This document shows, piece after piece, positions 5,442-11,084 of a stretch of 11,084 nucleotides of DNA (its first letter is position 1; every line of letters begins with the position of its first letter). The notes beneath the pieces were generated by a model. The model was given only the letters and a program-made list of their open reading frames with translations. It did no database searches and had not been told where the DNA came from. This stretch comes from an uncultured Lachnospiraceae bacterium. GTDB taxonomy: Bacteria; Bacillota; Clostridia; Lachnospirales; Lachnospiraceae. The translations under genes and the position numbers were made by a program. The stretch is from contig CAJUES010000088.1 of the NCBI GenBank assembly GCA_910585765.1, forward strand, positions 1 through 11,084, given 5' to 3'.

Positions 5442-6962
5442 ATGCCAGAGGAAAAAAGAATTGCAGTGGACAGGGAGGCGGAAGCGTTTTTTCAGAATCA
5501 TGTGGATTTCTGCATCGGTACGGGGCGCATGGGGCTTGCCCTGACACAGGAGTACCAGGATCAGCTGAAACTGGTGCAGGCGGAGATCGGATTTCAGCAT
5601 ATCAGGGGGCATGGCCTGTTCTGTGATGATATGGCGATATATCATGAATATGAGGAGAACGGTGTCAGAAAGACAGAGTACAATTATACATATCTGGATC
5701 GGGTAATGGATTTTTACAGGAGTGTGGGGCTGCGGCCTTTTCTGGAGCTGGGCTTCATGCCGGAGAAGCTTGCGCGCGGCACACAGACGGTCTTTTACTG
5801 GAAGGGAAATACGACCCCGCCGCGCGATTATGGGGTGTGGTGTGAGATGGTGCAGAGTCTGCTGCGCCACCTGATGAGCCGCTACGGTGCGCAGGAGGTT
5901 CTGACATGGCCGATCGAGGTGTGGAATGAGCCGAATCTGTGCGGTTTCTGGGAGAATGCGGACATGCAGGAGTATTTCCGGCTCTTCCACGAGACGTTTG
6001 ACGCGGTCAAGGCGGTGGACAGCAGATTCCGCGTGGGCGGTCCCGCAGTCTGCGGCGGCACGGACGAGATCTGGATCCGCGCTTTCCTGGAGTACTGCAG
6101 GGAGCACGGCATCGCGGTGGATTTTGTGACCCGGCATCACTACACGATCGAACAGCCGGATTGCGCGGGGCACTATGACTATGTGAAGCTGATGGGCGCG
6201 GAGGAAGGGTTTGCCAATCTGAGGACTTCGCGGGATATCATTGATTCTTTTGAGGAGTACAGGGATCTGCCGATCCACATCACGGAGTTCAACACTTCCT
6301 ACACGCCAAAGAGTGTGATTCACGACACAAACCTGAATGCGGCGTTCATCGCGCATCAGCTGTCGCGCCTCGGCGACGGGAACGCGTCGTACTCGTACTG
6401 GACATTCGGGGATGTGTTTGAGGAGCAGGGCGTGCCGTTCACACCGTTTCACGGCGGATTCGGGCTGGTGGCGGACGGCTGTATCCCCAAGCCGACTTTC
6501 TGGACGTTTGTGTTTTATAAGAAGCTGCAGCGCAGCGAGGGGACGTGCGTCTGCAAGGACGACGATGTAGTAGTGCTGAGAAAGCAGGACGGCGGCTATC
6601 TGGGCATAGGCTGGAATCCGGTGGAATCGGGCGCGGGGGAGGAGAAGCGCATCGTGCTCTCCCTGGCGGCGGACGCGGGTGCGTACAGCCTGCTGACGGA
6701 GACGGTGGACGAGGAGACCTGCAATCCGCTAAAAGTGTGGCATGATCTGGGGGAACCTGCGGATCTGACAGACGGACAGAAAAAGCTTCTGCAGCAGGCG
6801 GCACAGCCTTTTGTGCAAACGTGCAGGCTGGAGAGCGCGGGCGGATATGTGGAGATCACACTCGCGATGCGGCGAAATGCGGTTGTCTGTTTTGAGGTAC
6901 AAAAAAGTGAGATACAGTCCGACCGCGGCTATGATTACGGGCGTGCGGTTTCCGCAGAGTGA
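5442..6962 (+). CDS. GH39 beta-xylosidase
   Basis: A 506-residue glycoside hydrolase of family 39 and clan A, a retaining (beta/alpha)8-barrel enzyme. Length and layout match bacterial beta-xylosidases of the Geobacillus/Thermoanaerobacterium XynB type, which release xylose from the non-reducing end of xylo-oligosaccharides. From the start at 5442, the acid/base is Glu163 in EVWNEPN and the nucleophile is Glu282 in HITEFN, both close to the positions known in that group (about 160 and 278). The barrel spans about 15-350, followed by a small beta-sandwich at about 360-490. CIGTGRMGLAL near the N-terminus is also typical. There is no signal peptide, so it is cytoplasmic. It is the first gene after the promoter at 5346-5374 and lies 76 bp before GH43 with no terminator seen, so the two are probably co-transcribed. 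Alpha-L-iduronidase, the other GH39 activity, is unlikely in this context. Confidence 0.9.
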   Translation: MPEEKRIAVDREAEAFFQNHVDFCIGTGRMGLALTQEYQDQLKLVQAEIGFQHIRGHGLFCDDMAIYHEYEENGVRKTEYNYTYLDRVMDFYRSVGLRPFLELGFMPEKLARGTQTVFYWKGNTTPPRDYGVWCEMVQSLLRHLMSRYGAQEVLTWPIEVWNEPNLCGFWENADMQEYFRLFHETFDAVKAVDSRFRVGGPAVCGGTDEIWIRAFLEYCREHGIAVDFVTRHHYTIEQPDCAGHYDYVKLMGAEEGFANLRTSRDIIDSFEEYRDLPIHITEFNTSYTPKSVIHDTNLNAAFIAHQLSRLGDGNASYSYWTFGDVFEEQGVPFTPFHGGFGLVADGCIPKPTFWTFVFYKKLQRSEGTCVCKDDDVVVLRKQDGGYLGIGWNPVESGAGEEKRIVLSLAADAGAYSLLTETVDEETCNPLKVWHDLGEPADLTDGQKKLLQQAAQPFVQTCRLESAGGYVEITLAMRRNAVVCFEVQKSEIQSDRGYDYGRAVSAE

Positions 6963-6977
6963 CGGGGATGCACAGAC

Positions 6978-6990
6978 TGGCGGTACGCCA
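6978..6990 (+). repeat. Small hairpin between GH39 and GH43
   Basis: TGGCGGTACGCCA has 5-base GC-rich arms and a 3-base loop. No T run follows, so it is unlikely to be an intrinsic terminator. It could be a minor RNA stability element or chance. Confidence 0.25.
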
Positions 6991-7038
6991 TTCCGGAGCA
7001 GAGGAAAGATCGAGTAAGAGCGCAAGGTGATTTGAGGT

Positions 7039-8760
7039 GTGGGAGATAGTGTGTTGCAGAAAAAGAAAGCGTGGAAAAGTGCAGCGTTTCTGGCAGTGGG
7101 GGTGATGGCGGTCAGCAGCGCCTGCGCAGCGCCATCCGACAGTGGTGCGAAGACGGTGCAAAAGGAGGAAGCGGCGCCGTTGGATCAAAGTGGCGAAGCA
7201 GATGCAGAGGACGGGCAGCCAGAGATCCAGACAGCGGCAGTTTCAGAGGAGTTACAGGAGGAAGGGAAGGACATGGATATAAAAATGGATGTAAAAGAGT
7301 TAACGATAACGAAGGGCTACAAGGGCATAAATGACACGAATCCGCTGATGACGCAGCGGTTCGGCGCGGATCCGTATGCGATGGTTTACAAGGACAGGGT
7401 GTACATCTATATGACCGCGGACGCGTTTGAGTACGATTCGGTCAAGAGCGTCAAGGAGAACACATACAGCAAGATCCACCAGATCAACGTGATCTCGACG
7501 GATGATATGGTCAATTTTACAGATCACGGATCTGTGAACGCGGCCTCCGGCGAGGGCGTTGCGAAGTGGGCGAGAAATTCGTGGGCGCCTGCGGCGGCGT
7601 GGAAGGAGATTGACGGGAAAGACCAGTTTTTCCTCTATTTTGCGGACGCGGGCGGCGGGATCGGTGTCCTGCAGGCGGACTCGCCCACGGGACCGTTCCG
7701 GGATCCGCTGGGAAAGGGGCTGATCACCAGGGAGACACCAAACTGTGCGGACGTGCTCTGGCTGTTTGACCCGGCTGTGCTGGTGGATGACGACGGGAGA
7801 GCTTATCTGTATTTCGGCGGCGGTGTGCCGGAGGGAAAGGCTGCCGCTCCGGGCACGGGGAGAGTGGTCGAGCTTGGCGCCGACATGATCAGCATTGTCG
7901 GGGAGCCGCGGACGATCGACGTGCCCTATCTGTTTGAGGATTCGGGCATCCACAAGTCGGGCGGCAGGTATTACTATACTTACTGCACGAACTGGCAGGT
8001 TGACGAGGCGGGCACGGAACAGTACGGTTTTCACAACGGAGAGATTGCCTGCATGGTCAGCGACGCGCCGATGGGGCCGTTTGTGTACCGGGAGACGATC
8101 CTCAGAAATCCGGGCAGCGTATTCGGGCTGAGCGGCAACAATCATCACTGTGTGTTCAATTTTCAGGATCAGTGGTATATCGCGTACCACACGAGGGTTC
8201 TCGAGAAGGCGATGGGAGTGGAAAAGGGATACCGCTGTACGCATATCGATGCGTTTGAGATGCAGGATGACGGCACGATCGGAGAGATCCGGCAGACGCT
8301 CAGCGGCAGGAAGCAGATCCGGTACGTGGACGCCTGCCAGGAGAATCCGGCGGCATGCTTTGCGGTCATGGCGGGTGTGGACACGGTCGCGCAGGACAGG
8401 TCTGAACAGAATGCGGGCGGCGTCGATATGGTGCTGACAGACATTGACAGCGGTGATTTTATCAAAGTGGCAGGCGTGGATTTTGCGGGGCGGCAGCCAC
8501 AGACTTTTGCGGCGTCGCTGCGGTGCGCACAGAACAGGACGGCTGACGGCGCGATACAGGTGCGCGCGGACAGTCCGGAGGGAGAACTGCTCGCGAGCCT
8601 TCCGGTGAGCGGTCTGACAGACAAACTGGAGTTTGCTGAGTGCGCGACACCGCTTCTGGCCTCCGTGCAGGGCGTCCATGACCTGTATCTGGTATTTGCG
8701 GGCGGTGGATACGAGGTGAAGAGCTGGCGTTTTTCCGAACAGGGAATTGCAGAGAGATAA
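7039..8760 (+). CDS. GH43 arabinofuranosidase/xylosidase with C-terminal CBM6 and N-terminal export signal
   Basis: A 573-residue protein from a GTG start. The five-bladed-propeller GH43 domain covers about 90-430, with the inverting triad Asp111 (FGADPYA), Asp244 (LFDPAV) and Glu300 (LFEDSGIHK), plus the conserved GNNHHCVF segment (366-373). The FEDSG acid motif resembles arabinoxylan arabinofuranohydrolases more than typical beta-xylosidases, but either activity is possible. Residues about 433-565 form a CBM6-like xylan-binding module ending in GVHDLYLVF...SWRF. The N-terminus has a KKKAWK charged region, a hydrophobic stretch (about 14-28) and SSACAAPS, fitting a lipoprotein or type I signal, then an acidic linker to about 78. 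It is the only enzyme here with an export signal. The start is uncertain: GTG 7039 (AAGGTGA upstream), GTG 7051 or TTG 7054 (GGGAG upstream) all keep the signal, whereas an internal ATG at 7273 would remove it. Confidence 0.85.
   Translation: MGDSVLQKKKAWKSAAFLAVGVMAVSSACAAPSDSGAKTVQKEEAAPLDQSGEADAEDGQPEIQTAAVSEELQEEGKDMDIKMDVKELTITKGYKGINDTNPLMTQRFGADPYAMVYKDRVYIYMTADAFEYDSVKSVKENTYSKIHQINVISTDDMVNFTDHGSVNAASGEGVAKWARNSWAPAAAWKEIDGKDQFFLYFADAGGGIGVLQADSPTGPFRDPLGKGLITRETPNCADVLWLFDPAVLVDDDGRAYLYFGGGVPEGKAAAPGTGRVVELGADMISIVGEPRTIDVPYLFEDSGIHKSGGRYYYTYCTNWQVDEAGTEQYGFHNGEIACMVSDAPMGPFVYRETILRNPGSVFGLSGNNHHCVFNFQDQWYIAYHTRVLEKAMGVEKGYRCTHIDAFEMQDDGTIGEIRQTLSGRKQIRYVDACQENPAACFAVMAGVDTVAQDRSEQNAGGVDMVLTDIDSGDFIKVAGVDFAGRQPQTFAASLRCAQNRTADGAIQVRADSPEGELLASLPVSGLTDKLEFAECATPLLASVQGVHDLYLVFAGGGYEVKSWRFSEQGIAER
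7256..7261 (+). promoter_or_regulatory. Possible internal ribosome binding site in GH43
   Basis: AGGAGG lies 11 bases before an in-frame ATG at 7273 that would start the protein at MDIKMDVKEL, just before the catalytic domain and after the signal and linker. Spacing is slightly long. It may be chance, because the linker is rich in Glu codons (GAG, GAA). Confidence 0.3.
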
Positions 8761-8783
8761 GTAACGCAAGATATGAGTATCGA

Positions 8784-8811
8784 TGCGCAAGTGGTAGGGA
8801 GTAATTGCGCA
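8784..8811. repeat. Inverted repeat TGCGCAA-N14-TTGCGCA upstream of GH3
   Basis: Perfect 7-base arms TGCGCAA (8784-8790) and TTGCGCA (8805-8811) are 21 bases centre to centre, or two helical turns. They lie in the 132-bp GH43/GH3 gap. An A run rather than a T run follows on the plus strand, so it is not a terminator. The arms contain the CGCAA half-site seen at 1749-1763, though with a different gap. Confidence 0.4.
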
Positions 8812-8877
8812 AAAAATATTGTATGCTTAAAAGTACAGTTTTAGGAAATGTCAACAACTCCTAAGACCAGAAAAAGC

Positions 8878-8884
8878 GAGGAGG
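8878..8884 (+). promoter_or_regulatory. Ribosome binding site deciding the GH3 start
   Basis: GAGGAGG lies 8 bases before the ATG at 8893. An in-frame ATG at 8848 has only AGGA one base away, and its 15 extra residues look non-conserved, so 8893 is preferred. Confidence 0.75.
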
Positions 8885-8892
8885 CACATACG

Positions 8893-11034
8893 ATGGAATT
8901 GGTTCGGAATAAGGAAAAGACAGCGGTGTACCGCAGGCGTGCGCAGGAGCTTGTCGCACAGATGACACTCGAGGAAAAAATCATGCAGACGATCTACCAG
9001 TCCCCGGCGATCGAGAGGCTAGGCATCAAGGCATACAATTGGTGGAATGAAGCGCTGCACGGTGTGGCGCGCGCGGGCACGGCGACGGTATTTCCGCAGG
9101 CTGTCGGTATGGCGGCAGCGTTTGACGAGGATCTGATGGAGCAGGTTGGCGATGCGGTCTCCACGGAGGCGCGGGCAAAATTTGCGATGCAGCAGGAGGG
9201 GGACGACAAGGATATCTACAAGGGACTTACGTTCTGGGCGCCCAATGTCAATATCTTCCGCGATCCGAGATGGGGGCGGGGACATGAGACTTTCGGCGAG
9301 GATCCCTATCTCACGAGCAGGCTCGGCGTGCGCTACATCATGGGACTGCAGGGGCATGATGAGAATTACCTGAAATCAGCGGCATGTGCAAAGCATTTCG
9401 CGGTGCACAGCGGTCCGGAGGATGTGCGTCACAGCTTTGACGCGCGAGTGAGCGAGCAGGATCTGAGGGAGACGTACCTTCCGGCATTCCAGGCGTGTGT
9501 GCAGGAGGCAGGCGTGGAGACCGTGATGGGCGCGTACAACCGCACAAACGGTGAGCCATGCTGCGGAAGCGGCCGTCTTCTGAAGGAGATCCTGAGACAG
9601 GAGTGGGGGTTTGAGGGTCATGTGACCTCGGACTGCTGGGCGGTCAAGGATTTCCACGAGTATCACGGTGTGACGGCGACGCCGGTGGAATCCGTCTCGC
9701 TCGCCATGAACAACGGGTGTGATCTGAACTGTGGCACGCTGTTCCTCTACTTGAAGCAGGCGGTCGAAGAGGGGATGGTGGACGAGAAGCGGATCGACGA
9801 GGCGGTGGTGAACCTGTTCACATCGCGCATGAAACTGGGCGTGTTTGACGAGAAGGGCGCGAACCCGTACGACAACATTCCCTATACGGTCGTGGATTCA
9901 CCTGAGATGCGCAGGATGAATGAACAGGTGGCAGAGCGCTGTGTCGTCCTGCTCAAGAATGAGAATCAGACGCTTCCGCTGCAGAAGGATAAGATCCGCA
10001 CCATCGGCGTGATCGGGCCGAACGCGGACAACCGCAGGGCGCTTGTCGGCAACTATGAGGGGACAGCGTCGCGCTACGTGACGGTGCTCGAGGGCATCCA
10101 GGACTATGTGGGCGACGATGTGCGCGTCCTCTATTCCGAGGGCTGTCATCTGTACAAGGACAGGACGAGCGGACTTGCGCAGGAGAACGACCGCGCTTCC
10201 GAGGTGCGCGGTGTCTGCAGGGAGAGCGATGTCGTGATCGCGGTGATGGGGCTGGATGCTTCGCTGGAGGGCGAGGAGGGCGATACCGGCAATGAGTACG
10301 GGAGCGGCGACAAGCCCAACCTGGATCTGCCGGGACTGCAGCGCGACATCTTAAAGATCGCGAAGGAGAGCGGAAAGCCTGTGATCTTAGTGCTTCTGAC
10401 AGGGAGTGCGATGGCGGTGACGTGGGAGGATGAGAACCTTGACGCCATCGTGCAGGGATGGTATCCGGGCGCACAAGGCGGCGCGGCGATCGCGAGAATC
10501 TTGTTTGGCGATGCCAATCCGGAGGGAAAACTGCCGGTGACATTTTACCGCACTGCGGAGGAACTGCCGGCGTTCGAGGATTATTCCATGAAGGGCAGGA
10601 CCTACCGCTATATGAAGCAGGATGCGCTGTACCCGTTTGGCTACGGGCTGTCGTACACGGACTATACCTACGCGGACGCGATGCTTGTGTCTGATGATAT
10701 CCGCGGGGAGAAGGGGGTTGTCCTGCAGGCGCAGGTCACGAATGCCGGGGCAGTGGACGGGATCGAGACGGTTCAGGTCTATGTCGGTCTCGAGCGCGAG
10801 GACGCGCCGAACCCGCAGCTCAAAAAGATCGTGAAGGTGCCGCTCAAGGCGGGCGAAACGAAGAAGATCGAGGCGGTGCTGCCGAGAGAGGCGTTTATGC
10901 TCTATGACGAGAAGGGGGAGCATGTCCTGAATCCGGGAACGTATCATATTTATGTGGGCGGCTCGCAGCCGGATGCGCGGAGCCGGGAACTGACGAAAAA
11001 GGAAGTGTGTCATTTGCAGATCACTTTGGACTAG
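8893..11034 (+). CDS. GH3 beta-xylosidase/beta-glucosidase
   Basis: A 713-residue glycoside hydrolase of family 3 with the complete three-part architecture: a TIM-like barrel (about 15-315), an alpha/beta sandwich (about 345-590) and a fibronectin III-like domain (about 605-712, with NAGAVDGIETVQVYV). The retaining nucleophile is Asp247 in HVTSDCWAVKDF. The SDC-type motif is more common in beta-xylosidases than the SDW of classical beta-glucosidases. Other conserved sites are RDPRWGRGHETFGEDPYL (123-140) and KH (167-168). The acid/base is probably within the Glu459-Glu462 cluster of LEGEEGD. No signal peptide is seen, so it is cytoplasmic and would take xylose from the non-reducing end of short xylo-oligosaccharides, overlapping GH39 in activity. 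It sits 132 bp after GH43 and may be read from the GH39 promoter or from a local one; I see no clear -35/-10 pair. Beta-glucosidase or mixed activity remains possible. Confidence 0.9.
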   Translation: MELVRNKEKTAVYRRRAQELVAQMTLEEKIMQTIYQSPAIERLGIKAYNWWNEALHGVARAGTATVFPQAVGMAAAFDEDLMEQVGDAVSTEARAKFAMQQEGDDKDIYKGLTFWAPNVNIFRDPRWGRGHETFGEDPYLTSRLGVRYIMGLQGHDENYLKSAACAKHFAVHSGPEDVRHSFDARVSEQDLRETYLPAFQACVQEAGVETVMGAYNRTNGEPCCGSGRLLKEILRQEWGFEGHVTSDCWAVKDFHEYHGVTATPVESVSLAMNNGCDLNCGTLFLYLKQAVEEGMVDEKRIDEAVVNLFTSRMKLGVFDEKGANPYDNIPYTVVDSPEMRRMNEQVAERCVVLLKNENQTLPLQKDKIRTIGVIGPNADNRRALVGNYEGTASRYVTVLEGIQDYVGDDVRVLYSEGCHLYKDRTSGLAQENDRASEVRGVCRESDVVIAVMGLDASLEGEEGDTGNEYGSGDKPNLDLPGLQRDILKIAKESGKPVILVLLTGSAMAVTWEDENLDAIVQGWYPGAQGGAAIARILFGDANPEGKLPVTFYRTAEELPAFEDYSMKGRTYRYMKQDALYPFGYGLSYTDYTYADAMLVSDDIRGEKGVVLQAQVTNAGAVDGIETVQVYVGLEREDAPNPQLKKIVKVPLKAGETKKIEAVLPREAFMLYDEKGEHVLNPGTYHIYVGGSQPDARSRELTKKEVCHLQITLD

Positions 11035-11084
11035 TACAGCGTTTTCTTAATCCCCATATACTTAGTGCTTGATATTTTCGTCAG

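Noticed and set aside
5343..6452. 369-codon open frame antisense to GH39 and its promoter
   Set aside because: Low-complexity Arg/Leu/His-rich translation covering the GH39 active-site region and promoter; a shadow of GH39.
7300..8790. 496-codon open frame antisense to GH43
   Set aside because: It overlaps a gene with clear catalytic motifs. Its translation is Arg/His/Val-rich with no recognisable domain and no ribosome binding site, as expected from the antisense of a GC-rich coding frame.
8784..8816. Intrinsic terminator after GH43
   Set aside because: The 14-base loop is long, the arms are only 7 bp and an A run rather than a T run follows on the coding strand.
10387..11013. 208-codon antisense open frame in GH3
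   Set aside because: Arg/His/Leu-rich shadow of the GH3 C-terminal region with no start signal.
11035..11084. Downstream gene start or terminator after GH3
   Set aside because: Only 50 bases remain and they contain no ribosome binding site, start or convincing hairpin.

Overview
The window looks like a chromosomal segment of a Firmicute, most likely a Lachnospiraceae-type gut Clostridium. This is inferred from strong GGAGG-type ribosome binding sites, TTGACA/TATAAT-like promoters, moderately GC-rich genes with AT-rich intergenic DNA, and protein families typical of that group. No rRNA, tRNA, CRISPR array or insertion sequence is visible, so the taxonomic call rests on style only.

Layout. 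Positions 1-656 (+) hold the 3' end of an ABC transporter permease (FtsX/MacB type), which looks unrelated to the rest. It converges on a carbohydrate esterase (1702-692, -). A 260-bp divergent promoter region follows, containing two inverted repeats with the same half-site and spacing, and then a GH8 reducing-end exo-oligoxylanase (1963-3093, +). Convergent to GH8 with only 6 bp between stops is a tightly packed three-gene operon read leftwards: TetR regulator (5169-4600), CPBP membrane protease (4598-3915) and AraC regulator (3918-3100). The TetR/CPBP gap is 1 bp and CPBP and AraC overlap by 4 bp. A second divergent promoter region (5170-5441) separates this operon from a rightward run of GH39 beta-xylosidase (5442-6962), GH43 plus CBM6 enzyme (7039-8760) and GH3 beta-xylosidase/glucosidase (8893-11034). 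The last 50 bases show nothing recognisable.

Together the enzymes form a xylan/arabinoxylan oligosaccharide degradation locus. The esterase would remove acetyl (or other acyl) groups, GH43 would remove arabinofuranosyl or xylosyl units, GH8 would release xylose from the reducing end, and GH39 and GH3 would release xylose from the non-reducing end. All except GH43 lack an export signal and should act in the cytoplasm on imported oligosaccharides. GH43 starts with a signal-peptide/lipoprotein-like segment and an acidic linker, and also has an internal start that would give a cytoplasmic form. The sugar transporter needed for import is not in the window.

The best candidates for new biology are the paired GCAA-N5-TTGC inverted repeats in the esterase/GH8 promoter region, with a related pair of half-sites before GH3, and the embedded TetR-CPBP-AraC operon, which would place a xylan regulator under a TetR circuit together with a membrane protease.
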